From Phyllostachys edulis (lineage: Eukaryota; Streptophyta; Magnoliopsida; Poales; Poaceae), in the NCBI GenBank assembly GCA_036346405.1, contig CM070561.1, forward strand, positions 10,276,441 to 10,340,440: a DNA stretch of 64,000 bases. The letters run 5' to 3'. Position numbers and translations under genes: made by a program. Every line of letters begins with the position of its first letter. Position 1 is the first letter of the stretch. The notes below the pieces were generated by a model, which was not told the origin of the DNA, ran no database searches, and saw only the letters and a list, made by a program, of their open reading frames with translations. Positions 30,319 to 41,987 of this stretch are shown here, in pieces.

Positions 30319-30442
30319 CTCTTGGAGACAAGTGAATTTGGCTATTGGAGATGCCCTAAAATGGAATTCATTGGTGTTGATTAGATTGTACCTTTTTTAA
30401 GTACACGCCAAACACACATACACACACCCACTACTACAGGAA

Positions 30443-30905
30443 GCTACATCACAGACGGTTCGGAACCGTCATCACAGACGGTTTCCGAACCGTCTATATT
30501 TGTTGGTCTGTGATAACAGATATTATCACGCAGACGGTAAAAACCGCTCAGGAAGGTTAAGATCACGAGCGGTTTTAGTAAAAACCGCTCAGGAAGGCTA
30601 GTATCACGCAGCGCTTTGATAAAAACCGCTCAGGATCGAGAATATCACGACGGTTCTAAATAAAACCGCTCGTGATCGGAGAATATCACGCACGGTTCTA
30701 AATAAAACCGTCAGGATTTTCGAATATCACGACGGCTTTTGTTTAGAACCGCTCGTGATATTCTCCGATCACGACGGTTTGTTTTGATAACCGTCAGTGA
30801 TATTCTCCGATCACGACGGTTTGTTTTGATAACCGCTCAGGATATTTTGCCTTCCTGCACGGTTTTAACAAAAACCGCTCGTGATAGCTCATACCCCGAC
30901 CACAA
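30443..30905. repeat. CACTA left subterminal repeats
   Basis: Repeated CACAGACGGTT and AACCGTC motifs are followed by about ten units of 35-40 bp containing AAAACCGCTC-GGA and ATATCACGA-CGGTT. Motifs occur in both orientations. Likely transposase-accessory protein binding sites. Confidence 0.85.
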
Positions 30906-31018
30906 TTTTGTTGTTTTTCGGCTAGCCATGCCCTCTTAAAACAAGCATGCACAAAAAGCAGTAATCATTAGAGATAATCAATTGTTGACAACTCAAAGTG
31001 ATCATTACTCAAAATAAA

Positions 31019-34000
31019 TTACAAAAGATCGATTTGTTCAAGTATTGTCGCTATAGTTACAAGCGGATTACAATTGTTTACGCGGAGAGGTGTCGGCGGG
31101 TGATGCTCTCGGTTGGCGGCGGAGTGAAACTCTCCATTGTCGTTAATGATTTCGTGTTGATAAAGGTGCAGAGCTTCCTCGAATGTCCTTGATCTCTTCC
31201 GCAACGAGTGAATCACATTGTAAATCCAAGACCTGCCGCTACCAATTAAGAGTAAAGTGGTAAGCTATATATATTTAAATTTATAATTAGGAAATAATTA
31301 TTTCGAGATTGACAAACCTCGTGATCCTTCTTCCTAGCTCTAAGGATTAGTCATGATATGATAGCGACGTAGATTGCACATAACTCATCATCTTTTTGTT
31401 GGTGCAATCGCAAAAATAGAATTACATATATAGGTATAGTCGGTTCGAGACGCGTTATTATGAAGTATGATATAGGATTATCGTGTTGTAACACGTACCG
31501 GAAAATCCATCCTGTGTGTTAGTTGGGCGCTCTTTCCATCGTATATTCCTTTGTTGGCAACATAATTGATGAACGACCTACATGATTCAAAAAGTTATCC
31601 TTGGCCATTTCAAACGAATGAAGACTACTATAGAGTTATGTAAGGAAGAAATGAGCATACCTCTCGAGTATTCCTCTTAGAATGCTGAAGTCGTGCTTGT
31701 TACGGTTTAGGGAATCAAGGTATATCACATGGTTCCTCTTGGGTATAATAACTAAAAGGATCCAAAGGGTACCTACTCATGTATGTCGCTATAGTCATTA
31801 AACCTAAGTTCGTCTTTCACAGATAAAGTACAAATGAAATTTGTATAGCAAGTAGTGACACTTACCCCGGTTGTAGGGCACCACTATGTACTTCATGTTA
31901 AATCGACGAAGCAATGACCTCGTTATGTATTTCTCGACGAAGGGCGAGTCTTGTTGGATGGTTTGCAACGATACCACATGTGGGTCGAGGAAACCCACCG
32001 GTTCTTTCCATTCCCGGACATTTTTAGCATGTATCTATACATAAGCAATGAGTTGTGATATTTATCGGTATTACATGAATGTAGAACTTGATTGTGCGCG
32101 ACTTACAAGATCCAACATCGTAGAAGCGAGACGCCGAGGCCAACGAGGTTGAATAGTTCATATAAGTCGTTGAAGCCCACGACGAAGTACCTCGTCCGCT
32201 GAAGAAATGCTTGTCCTCGATTCGACGGTGATTCCAAAGATCGCAACCCTTCTTTTGGGTCTTGTCCAAGTACCAGGCATGCAAAGCCTGACAAGCAAAT
32301 CCAGCGTGCATTAATACTGCGTCGGAGCACAACGGTTTTCCGATGATGTAGTTCCTGGGTATCGCGGACTTCCTGGACTTGGGAGGCGCCTTAACGTTCG
32401 TTGATTTCGATTTGGCCTTAGCGATTGGCGGCGTTTTTGTGAGACGACTCGAACCGACACGTCGTGGCACGCTTTTGTTGTCTTCTTGGCGTCTTCTCCA
32501 CGGGAATCAAGAGGTGGCCTTCGAGGCTAAACATGAGGTGGAGTCATCGAGGGTCCCGTTGGAGAGGAATGGTCGAGTCCAGATCACCAAGATCGCTGGG
32601 TCGTATGGCGATGTCCTTCTTGGGCCATGGATAAAAGAGAGGACGGCATCCCCTAGTGTTGTGATCTCTTCGTTCGGGCAAATCTTCACGGATGGCTCGA
32701 AATTGACATGTACCATATCCACGGACCTGGCGTAACTGCGGCGCCACCGGGCACCGTCTTTGACCGCCCTTCCTCGTATGGATACGCCATCCTCGCATGA
32801 CCTCAATACAAAGGGACCCATCCATCCTCACTTGAGCTTACAGGCGTCGGCTCCTACAAAACGACACGCAATTAGCTAAGGCGCCCTATAGGTCTATCTT
32901 TGGTGCATTCCATAGATGTACGCTACCTTGATGTCGCTCTATCGGAATCGGACGTCGTCATGTTCACAATTATCTTGTGACGCGACGCTACTCCGACGCC
33001 GAGGAGGACCGCCTCCCGAATTAGCGAGGGCGGTTTGCGATCACCGCTCATGAGTATATCCATTTGACTCGCAATGCTATCATCTCGTACTTGAAATTGG
33101 TTAGTAATCATCTGCACTAACCGGTTGTCGTGCTCGCCTTAGATCTCTTCCTAGTCCTATACGTGCGAGTCGTCCGCGAATCCATGACTCCAAGGCACGT
33201 TAACCCCAAGGCCTCGCGTGCGACCCGGTGCTCCTTGTTTCCCAAGGTCGAGATAGTCTATCCTTCTCCCTGCTCGCATGGAAGGAGCCTTGGGAAGCTT
33301 GGGCGATCAAGTCACGCCGCAAGAGGTCATCACGTTATTATAGGCACTATGAAGTTATGGACTTATTAACAACTTAGTAGTTCGACATATTTACCACACG
33401 CTGGGACACTTCCGTCTCCGCCGGGTTTGTGAAGGAGATGCTGCCGAAGACGAGACTTGTGCCTCGCTTTTAACCGGCTTAGGGAACGCGGTCTGTGACA
33501 TCGAAATGGGTTCTCCTTCTCCGCCGCCCATTCCTCAGATTTACCCGCGCACCCAGTGGTGCCGAGTCTGTCTTGGTGAGTGTTTCGTGTCCGAGAGCTT
33601 TGTGCGCCGCGACTATGCTCCTTAAATTCGCCATCGTTTTCATAGCCACAAAGGTGTCCCATGCTTCCCGTGTCAAGAATCTATCTCGCGCGAAGGGCGC
33701 CTCGACCGTGTTCACGTGATTTCGTGACAAGAATGCTCTTGAAGGTCCTCCACGATTTACCCATCGTGAGCATCGCCGTCCGACGACGCTGTGCCACATG
33801 TGCTTCGGAATAGTGAACTTCTCGAAAGTTCTGGCCCAGCGCCTTCGCTTCTTTTCGTCAGTCCTTCCACCTTGGTGTGGTGATGAGGACCCGTTCCCTT
33901 ACAAGTATCCCGCAGATGGTCTCGAATCTCGCCGCTCATCTGTTGGGACTCAGAGGGACCACAAAGTCACTGACCTCCGTGATGACCAGTCGGCCCTTAG

Positions 34001-34250
34001 GCATTTTCGATTGTCCTCCGCCATCTCGCTCAGTGTCATTATCGCCGACGATGACGGCGGCCTCGTCGGCGCCTCTTCCATCTGCGGGGGTCGGTGTTGG
34101 CGGCCTCGTCGGCGCCTCTTCCATCTGGCGTCGGTGTGGTGAGGCGAAGACGGTGCCTCTGCCATCTCGCTTACTTGCTCTCGTGAAGAAGTACAGAGGT
34201 GGACTATAGAGATCAAGATGGCAAATGAAAAGTTGAATGAGCTCATACAG
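31019..34250 (-). pseudogene. CACTA accessory gene: transposase_24-like region plus Ulp1-like peptidase region, broken
   Basis: Right to left on the minus strand: a region with EAPTRPPTPTPADGRGADEA repeats (near 34100), then PKGRLVITEVSDF (near 33990) and FLTREAWDTFVAMKTMANLR (near 33640), the WDxFVxxKT pattern of the plant transposase_24/En-Spm family. Next comes a basic Lys-rich stretch (32470-32300). Then GFLDPHVVSLQTIQQDSPF and MKYIVVPYNRGKCHYLLY (32020-31850), which resemble the active-site His region of C48/Ulp1-like peptidases in CACTA second genes. Last is LHLYQHEIINDNGEFH (near 31130). The segments lie in different frames with stops between them. A Cys-containing end is not clear. 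Confidence 0.7.
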
Positions 34251-34375
34251 ACTACTAACATTCCAAAGATAAATATGAAACAATTAATCTCGTGAAGAAG
34301 TACAGAGGTTGACTATAGAGATCAAGATGGCAAATGAAAAGTTGAATGAGCTCATACAGACTACTAACATTCCTT
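34218..34375. repeat. two partial copies of the array unit
   Basis: GAGATCAAGATGGCAAATG, continuing through AGCTCATACAGACTAC, occurs at about 34208 and 34318. These are detached pieces of the tandem unit found from 34961 on. Confidence 0.85.
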
Positions 34376-34960
34376 AATCCACGAGCTTCTATTCTAACAC
34401 TCCTAACACTCCTTAATCCACCGGCTTCTCTTGTGATCTTTGTATAGATAGAAACTAGTGATATAAATCTTTTGCGGCCTATCTTTGTTCGAAGCCTACT
34501 TATCGAGCCCGACACACTAGAGTGTACCATCCGCCCATGCCGTGGAGGATTGGCATGAAGCAAAAGTACACTCAAGTGTGTCAGATCGACGAAGAAAATG
34601 CTAAGCAAAGGTTTAATGCTTCATGTACGTAAGACTAGCCTTTAATGAAGACATAGAACTAGAATCAAGTAAAATGATCGATTTAAGGAAATGCTAAGCA
34701 AAGGTTTAATCCCAACATAGAAACAAAATAGAATCAAGTAAAACTTTCTTTTTGGATTGTTGTAAAAAATGCGCTTTTAGCAAAATTTCAGAATTAATCC
34801 CAACAAAATTAATTAGCATTAAAGCATAATTCCTAAAGAATTTAACACTCCTTAATCCACCAGCTTTCTAAGGAAATGCGAGGAATCACAGACGGTTCTT
34901 AATAAGAACCGCTCGATTAAACTCTCACCAATAAAAGGTCTAGAGATTAACAAATTACAG

Positions 34961-35506
34961 ACACTATTCCAACATATTGATTGATGATATTATGTGCTCT
35001 CGAAGGAGAGTAGCTAAAGAACAAGTCTTTGCCATCTCAATCCTATTGTCTATACTCTTCATTAAATGAATATGATAATATAAATTCAAACTATGAGCTC
35101 TAAACAATACTTTGCTTAATCGTCAAATGATCTCAACTGCTTATCTAAAACAGATTAAACTTCGATCAAACAGAGGTTGACTACAGAGATCAAGATGGCA
35201 AATGAAAAGTTGAATGAGCTCATCTGAGACTACTAGAAGAATCACAAACTAGTCAATACAACCGATCAATTTGCAATAGAACTATGAGCTCAACCGAAGT
35301 AACCAATTAATGAAAGACATCATATTGACAAGAGTAAGTAATACAATAGATCTCAAGTATGAACTAACTATCACATTCAATCTCAAGATAAGACGAGTTC
35401 ATCACAGAGCATGTCAACAAAGCCCATCGATCAATTTGTAATATCTTGAGATAGACTCGTAAATCGTAACTAATACGAGATCAAGGTATCAACTAGCAGC
35501 AATATA

Positions 35507-35582
<76 letters not shown>

Positions 35583-36199
35583 AAGATCAACCGAATCGCC
35601 ACAGAGGAGCAATACTCACAGAGAGGATGTCGCACAAGAACTCACGGTACGTAGACACTATTCCAACATATTGATTGATGATATTATGTGCTCTCGTAGG
35701 AGAGTAGCTAAAGAACAAGTCTTTGCCATCTCAATCCTATTGTCTATACTCTTCATTAAATGAATATGATAATATAAATTCAAACTATGAGCTCTAAACA
35801 ATACTTTGCTTAAGCGTCAAATGATCTCAAGCTGTTAATCTGAAAACATATTAAACTTCCATCAAAGCAGAGGTTGACTACAGAGATCAAGATGGCAAAT
35901 GAAAAGTTGAATGAGCTCATACAGACTACTAGAAGAATCACAAACTAGTCAATACAACCGATCAATTTGCAATAGAACTATGAGCTCAACCGAAAGTAAC
36001 CAATTAACAAAGACATCATATTGACAAGAGTAAGTAATACAATAGATCTCAAGTATGAACTAACTATCACATTCAATCTCAAGATAAGATGAGTTCATCA
36101 CGAGCATGTCAACAAAGCCCATCGATCAATTTGCAATATCTTGAAGATAGACTCGTAAATCGTAACTAATACGAGATCAAGGTATCAACTAGCACTGCA

Positions 36200-36249
<50 letters not shown>

Positions 36250-37071
36250 AAGATCAACCGAACTACCACAGAGGAGCAATACTCACAGAGAGGATGCCGC
36301 ACAAGAACTCACGGTGCACAGACACTATTCCAACATATTAATTGATGATATTATGTGCTCTCAGAAAGAGAGTAGCTAAAGAACAAGTCTTTGCCATCTC
36401 AATCCTATTGTCTATACTCTTCATTAAATGAATATGATAATATAAATTCAAACTATGAGCTCTAAACAATACTTTGCTTAACTGTCAAATGATCTCAAGC
36501 ATAAGCTAAAACAGATTAAACTTCCAGTCAAACAGAGGTTGACTACAGAGATCAAGATGGCAAATGAAAAGTTGAATGAGCTCATACAGACTACTAGAAG
36601 AATCACAAACTAGTCAATACAACTGATCAATTTGCAATAGAACTATGCGCTCAACCGAAAGTAACCAATTAACAAAGACAACATATTGACAAGAGTAAGT
36701 AATACAATAGAGCTCAAGTATGAACTAACTATCACATTCAATCTCAAGATAAGATGAGTTCATTACAGAGCATGTCAACAAAGCCCACTGATCAATTTGC
36801 AACAAAACTATGAGCTCAACCGAAATTAACCAATTAACAGTACATATTGACAGTAGCAAGTAATACAATAGAGCTCAAGTATGAACTAACTATCACATTC
36901 AATCTCAATATAAGACAGAGTTCATCACAGAGCATGTCAACAAAGCCCATCGATCAATTTGTAACTAGCATCGCAAATATATATATATATATATATATAT
37001 GCAAAGATCAACCGAACTGCCACAGAGGAGCAATACTCACAGAGAGGATGCCGCACAAGAACTCACGGTGC
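34961..37071. repeat. tandem array, three ~670-750-bp units, each with an AT microsatellite
   Basis: Units start at ACACTATTCCAACATATT (34961, 35655, 36322). Each contains AGATCAAGATGGCAAATGAA, a CTCAAGTATGAACTAACTATC block and an (AT)n run (35506-35579, 36198-36246, 36975-37000). Each ends GAGGATG-CGCACAAGAACTC. The AT run shortens from unit 1 to unit 3. The array fills the region between the accessory gene's leader and its coding part, probably an intron. Confidence 0.9.
35506..35579. repeat. AT dinucleotide microsatellite (longest of three)
   Basis: Almost pure AT run of about 37 units; the others are at 36198-36246 and 36975-37000. The Tyr/Ile ORF across it is an artefact. Confidence 0.95.
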
Positions 37072-37500
37072 AAGGAGGAGGCAGGAGGAGGCCGATGCGG
37101 GAGGAGGGAGGTGGGGAGGAGGTCGACACGGGAGGAGGACGGGCTGGGAGAAGGCGGTCTGCAGAGGAGGAGGACGTCGGCGCCGAGGTCGGAGGCGCCA
37201 ATGTCGGGGCGGCGACACAGGAGGAGGACGGCGGCGCCGAGGTCGGCGGCGGCGACGCCGGGCTTACTGCCGGGAGGTGAACGGGCGCCGAGGTCGGGCG
37301 GCGGCACCGAGGTCGGCGCCGAGGTCTGGGCGCCGAGGTCGGGCGGGCGCAGAGGTCTGGGGCACCAATGTCGAGGCGGTGGCGCCGAGGTCGAGTCGGC
37401 GGTGAAGGCGAGCCCTAAACCCTAGAGGAGGCGAACGAGCGCGAGAGCGTAAAGGCGCGGAGAGGAAGTGAGAAGTGAGAGGAAAACCCTAGCGTTTCCG
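37072..37500 (-). promoter_or_regulatory. leader/first exon region of the CACTA accessory gene
   Basis: On the minus strand the order is CGCTAGGGTTTTCCTCTCAC, TCTAGGGTTTAGGGC, then a CG-rich stretch coding PPDLGA/VLLLCRR-type repeats down to an array boundary. This is a common form of a grass 5' leader and first exon. Purine-rich GGAGGAGG and GCCGAGGTCGG units repeat on the plus strand. No protein family is recognised. Confidence 0.45.
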
Positions 37501-37512
37501 CCTTATAAAGTA

Positions 37513-37632
37513 TATCACAGACGGTTTGTAATGAGAACTGTCAGATGATATATATCACGAGACGGTTACGTTTCTACAACCGCTCAGGATATATTATCAC
37601 TGAGCAGTTCTCATTACAAACCGTCTGTGATA
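37513..37632. repeat. 120-bp palindrome of CACTA end motifs upstream of the accessory gene
   Basis: A 27-bp arm (37513-37539, starting TATCACAGACGG) is repeated exactly inverted at 37606-37632. The loop also has ATATATCACGAGACGGTT and its diverged inverse. The same motif fills the element's ends, so this internal cluster may bind the same protein and link promoter control to transposition. Confidence 0.85.
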
Positions 37633-37793
37633 GCTGAAAACTCGTTGACAATTTATGATATCCTCGACAAAACATAGTGAACTCCGTGAGACATAAATAT
37701 CCCGACAAAACATAGTGAACTCCGGTGAGACAAGTATGATGACAATTATGACAAGTCCATATATATGAATTCTAACATGGTGACAAGTATGAT

Positions 37794-38035
37794 GACAAGT
37801 CCATAACAAGTTCATAACACATTTGACTTCATAATTTCATATCTAATTTAACTCAACTCCAAATCAAGTGAAACCAATTTTGATACTCCACATTACAATG
37901 TACGTCCACACATTGACATCAATATCAAATATGACAAGTCCATAACAAGTTCATAACACATTTGACTTCAAAATTTCATATCTAATTCAACTCAACTCCA
38001 AATCAAGTGAAACTAATTTTGATACTCAACACATG
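37794..38035. repeat. 139-bp-spaced direct repeat between the two CACTA genes
   Basis: GACAAGTCCATAACAAGTTC, continuing through GAAACCAATTTTGATACTC, occurs at 37794 and 37933. A shorter pair, GACAAAACATAGTGAACTCC, lies at about 37666 and 37704. These fill the short region after the TNP2 stop. Confidence 0.85.
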
Positions 38036-38072
38036 ATGTTATGGAATAAATTAATTACATTGGAGTAAATTC

Positions 38073-40568
38073 TTAATTAAGATATAGGCCTTCGTGATGA
38101 TCGACGCGCATATAGCTAGCTTCCTCACTGGGTTCTTCCTCGAGCATAATGCCGTTTCCGAAAGGAGGCAACTCGTCAAATTGATTGTATTCTTCCTCGT
38201 CCACTACATTCTCAACTCCGACAATCCTCATTTTTCCATGAAGAACTACGTAGCGCTTCTTATTTGCCGGGTCGGTTACATAGAAGACTTGAACAACTTG
38301 GTTAGCCAGTACGAATGGTTCGTCTTTGTATCCGACATGTTCGAGGTCCACGATAGTGACACCGTACTTGTCGACCTTCACCTGTGGGAGATGGACCCAA
38401 CGGCACCAAAATAGAGGGATCTTGAAAAGCACGCGGTCCAACTCCCATATCTCCTCTATTTGCCCATAGTAGGAGCTCCTCATCCCATCGGTACTGAATG
38501 CATCTATGTGGATACCGCTGTTCTGGACTGTGCTCTTCCTATCCTGAGCTGCCGTATAAAATGTGTACCCATTTATGTCGTATCCTTACCATGCGACAAT
38601 TGTAAATTGTGGCCCTCGTGCCAACCATAGCAGCGTATCATCAGCACATGACAATCATGAGACTTCATACCAATTAATTTCAAATCTTACATAGAAACAA
38701 GGTTCTTAATGTTAGCGGAGTAATCAGATGGGACTTTCACTCCATGCAAGCTCCGCACGCTTCATTTCTCTCGGCCTTGGATAGAGTGTAGCAAGTCGGG
38801 GAAGGTACGTTCGTCTCAGATCGGTCTCTTTTGGTGCTAACTCGGTCCTTATGTTCATATCAACCAAGTCACGCCGCATGCTAACACCATCCTTTGTTTT
38901 GCCACTAATGTTCAAAGAAGAAACCAATCAAGCTATCACATACATTCTTCTCACGCATGATGTCGATGTAGTGGCGAACTTCTAAGTGCTCCCAATAAGG
39001 CAAGTCCCAAAAAATTGACCGCTTCTTCCAGATGTTCTTCTCACGGGTTCTTAATTTACGTCCCTTCCCAAGCACAACATCGATATCCTTAACCATATCA
39101 TAGACCTCTTTCCCTCTAAAAGCCCTTGGAGCTAGATCGTTCTCCTTATTTCCGTTGAATTATTTTTTCATCTTGCGGTATGGGTGACTCCTGGGAAGGA
39201 ACCTACGGTGACGATATACACGCTTTACGCGAGTTGTTCACTATACACTCTCAGTAGCATCTAAGCAATGCGACAAGCTTTGGCTCCTTTTGTCTTGAAG
39301 CTTGACAGTTACCAAGGGCGGAAAATCATTGATGGTGCGAACAACATGGCGCGTAAAGTGAAGTTCTCTCGCTTGTACGCATCCCATACCTGCACCCTTC
39401 GCTCCACAAAGTGTCACAAGATCTTCCAAAGAATGGTGCTAGGTACACATCAATATCATTCCTGTGTTGCTTCGCCCTTGGATAAGTAGTGACATCAAAA
39501 TGTACTTCCGCTTCATACACGTACCAAGGAGGAAGGTTGTACATACATAGATTCACGGGCGGTGCTATGTCGTTTGCTCATGTTACCGAAAGGATTCATT
39601 CCATCCGTACTCAACCCTAACCTTATGTTTCTCGCTCAAGACCGAACTCTTGAAGCTCCGATCAAGTTTCTCCACTAGGTAGAATCAGAGGGTGTCTTAG
39701 CTTTCCATCTCTTACGCTCCTCTCGAGTGCCAACGCAGCAATCTTGCCTCCTTTGGGTTCGCAAATAAACGCTTCAAATGTGGGATCACAGCAGATACCA
39801 CAACATCTTAGCAGGAGGTCCTTGCTTCACCTTAGCAAGATTCTCGACGCTTGTATCGGGATGCTTTGCACACGGACATACATGCATGTCTGCATACTCT
39901 TTACGTAGAGGATACAATCGCTCAACATGCATGTATTCTTTCTACTTCCATTCCCAATGGACAAATAACCTTCTTTGCTTGATAGGTGGTGCTGGGCAAC
40001 ACGTTTCCCTCTGGAAGGATGTCCGCTAGGAGACCTAACAACGCTAGGACCAACCATTGCTTGCCTTCAATTTCAGTAGTTCAAGCACGGTTGACAACCT
40101 TGTATATTCCGGCTTGCAACCAGGGAACAAAGGTCTCACCGAGTCCTCCCTTAAGCCCTCGAATTTACAAAACTCTCTCTCACTGTAGTTCTCTTCTGCA
40201 TCGCGTAGCATCTGATCCAGATTGTCATCGTGTGACCTATCCTCATCAAAAGCAGTACAGTCCACATCCGGCATATCGTTGACTTCCTCGGCGATGCCGT
40301 CATTACTAACTTCATGTGTAATAATCTGCTCTTCACCGTGATTGGTCCAACATGTATACCCTTTTTTGAAACCCCTTCGAATCAAGTGCGCTTCTATTTG
40401 CGCCGCGTTGTTAAACATCTTCAGATTACCGCAATCAATGCATGGACAGTACATAAAATTTATCCCCTTGTTCAACATATCCTGCTCAACGGCTCTTCTA
40501 AAAGCAACCACGCCATTAATATACTCTTGACTCACACGGTTCACACTGTACATCCAGTTTCGATCCAT
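38073..40568 (-). pseudogene. CACTA TNP2-type transposase, broken with internal deletion
   Basis: Minus strand. 40568-40044 encodes the transposase-associated N-terminal domain (MDRNWMYSVNRVSQEYINGV, then YCPCIDCGNLKMFNN and a GYTCWTNHGEEQ end), 174 residues still open. TNP2 pieces follow in shifting frames: CPLGMEVERIHAC, DPTFEAFICEPKGGK, NDIDVYLAPFFG, HFTRHVVRTINDFPPLVTV (near 39370), VLGKGRKLRTREKNIWKKRS (near 39050), DGVSMRRDLVDMNIR and VPSDYSANIKNLV (near 38700). Next to that, with most of the usual following domain missing, comes the C-terminal DUF4216-like part (38483-38073; RWVHLPQVKVDKYGVTIVDL, VFYVTDPANKKRYVVLHGK), ending at 38073. Stops, frameshifts and the deletion near 38650 leave no working protein. 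Confidence 0.85.
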
Positions 40569-40990
40569 CTACACTACGCATGTAACAAATTAGTGTCAAA
40601 ATTGATTAGCGATTAATTTATAGCAAACATAAAGGGTTATAGATCGTTACCCTCGGAGCTCACGAAGAAAATACGATTCCTCTCCTTTCCTTCTCCTCTC
40701 TAAGGTGGCGAATGGGGAGGAGGCGGCGGTGTTGGAGGCGCTAGGGCAAGGGTCCAACCTTCTCCTCTCTAAGTCAAGAACGGATAATTATTGATTATCT
40801 GCATGATTGTTGATTAGATACGAGACAAAAGACAAGAGGAAGATCCTAATAACTAGCAAGTTGGTCCGCGTGATTGCGCGCGGTATCCGCTTTTGATATA
40901 ATTGAAACAATAAACCACTTTGTGATGATGTTTCTTCATGGATATAAATGGAGGAAATATAAAATAGATCATTGCACATGTGACTTATCT
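40569..40990 (-). promoter_or_regulatory. leader and upstream region of the TNP2 gene
   Basis: Minus-strand CTCCTCCCCATTCGCCACC and TCTCCTTTCC-type leader sequence lies at 40680-40790, about 110-220 bp before the ATG at 40568. Further right is AT-rich. Confidence 0.4.
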
Positions 40991-41574
40991 TGGTGTGTCA
41001 TAAATTCTTCTTTTTAATCTGTTCTAGAAAACTTCTCATGAAATTAGTTACGATTAAGACTTTCACTTTTTACACGTACTTACTCGCTTTTGTCTCATCG
41101 CTGCACAAAGGAATTACACAGATTAATTAAAGGCTACATATTTTGCTTTTCATTTTCTAGAATTAGGGTCCATCAAATTGAGAGCTAGATGTACGTTTTG
41201 CCTTTTCCCATCAAGTAGTATTAATTGAAACTTAAACCCTATGCTTCCGATTAAGGAATACAACAAAGAAAACAAAACATTAGGGTCTATGTACAGAGTA
41301 GCAAAATAAGAGAAATTCACTAATCAATAGAGTGGATAAAGGATAATCAGTATTACTTCATCTGTTTAATTAGGGGAGGAGCTAGGGCAAGAAAGTGGCC
41401 TGGCACCTGGGGGAGGAAGCTAGCTAGCAGATCTAAGTGGAGCCCAGCAGCAGGGGGCCGGTTGTTATCCAAACAGGCAGCAGAGCGATGGCAGAGGTGG
41501 CAATGCAAGGCGGCAAAGTGGACACAATGCAAGCGGTCTGGCAGAGGGTCAGGTCGCTCAATTTATCTGGCGAG
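40991..41574. other. CACTA interior, no gene
   Basis: AT-rich sequence, then a purine-rich stretch (41375-41560) with GGGGGAGGAAGCTAGCTAGC. No coding or repeat structure is seen. Confidence 0.4.
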
Positions 41575-41893
41575 GATATCACAGACGGTTTTTATTAAGA
41601 ACCGTCTGTGATAATTAGTTATCATAGACGGTTCTAGTTCGGAACCGTCTGTATAATATCACAGACGGTTCTCACTAAAAACCGTCTGTGATAATCCCCA
41701 CAATCACAGACGATCCTTATTAAGAACCGCTCGTGATATTACCTGACGGTTCCAAACTAGAACTATGCTCGTGATTGGGGGGATTATCACAGACGGTTTG
41801 TGAATAGAACCGTCTGTGTAATATCGCAGACGGTTCTATTTACAAACCGTCTGTGATAGATGACTATCACAGACGGTTCTAGTTTGTAGTAGT
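41575..41893. repeat. CACTA right subterminal repeats
   Basis: At least ten CACAGACGGTT/AACCGTCTGTG motifs in alternating orientation form several small hairpins (for example 41579-41611 and 41793-41860). They are better conserved than on the left side. Confidence 0.9.
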
Positions 41894-41894
41894 G

Positions 41895-41987
41895 ACCACA
41901 CGTAGGTCCGGCAATACCCAACACAGACGGTTCCAGATGGAGCGTCTACTATAGCCTGTTTTGTAGTAGTGACCACACGTAGGTCCA
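41895..41987. repeat. duplicated CACTA right terminus with flank
   Basis: TTTGTAGTAGTG plus ACCACACGTAGGTCC occurs at 41884-41911 and again near 41960-41987. Between them is another short end-like stretch with ACACAGACGGTTCC. Both termini are followed by ACC, so the element's right boundary is ambiguous by 77 bp. Confidence 0.85.

Larger units (their letters stand above)
27499..30356 (-). mobile_element. PIF/Harbinger-like element with a spliced minus-strand gene
   Basis: GGGCATCTCCAATAG opens the left end. The right end is CTATTGGAGATGCCC, its exact reverse complement. Flanks are TGA (27496-27498) and TAA (30357-30359), close to the 3-bp TWA duplication of this superfamily but not identical. 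CCAATAGTTTGTCTCTTAG occurs twice near the left end (27508, 27572). No PIF transposase was found. Instead the minus strand has a four-exon gene of unknown family (28500-29908) behind a CG-rich leader. A Stowaway MITE (28748-29003) is nested in its last intron. The adjacent CACTA element starts only 72 bp to the right. Confidence 0.6.
30429..41894 (-). mobile_element. CACTA (En/Spm) element, 11.5 kb, ACC target duplication
   Basis: The left end is CACTACTACAGGAAG, and the right end read in reverse is CACTACTACAAACTAG. ACC lies on both sides (30426-30428, 41895-41897), the 3-bp duplication expected for CACTA. Both ends have dense CACAGACGGTT subterminal motifs in two orientations, typical binding sites for the element's own protein. 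Genes run right to left: TNP2 transposase remnant (38073-40568), then an accessory gene remnant (31019-34250) with a distant CG-rich leader (37072-37500). The middle holds three ~700-bp tandem units with AT microsatellites. Reading frames are broken, so it is probably non-autonomous. Confidence 0.92.

Noticed and set aside
35506..35763. ORF beginning with an Ile/Tyr run
   Set aside because: It is simply the translation of the AT microsatellite.
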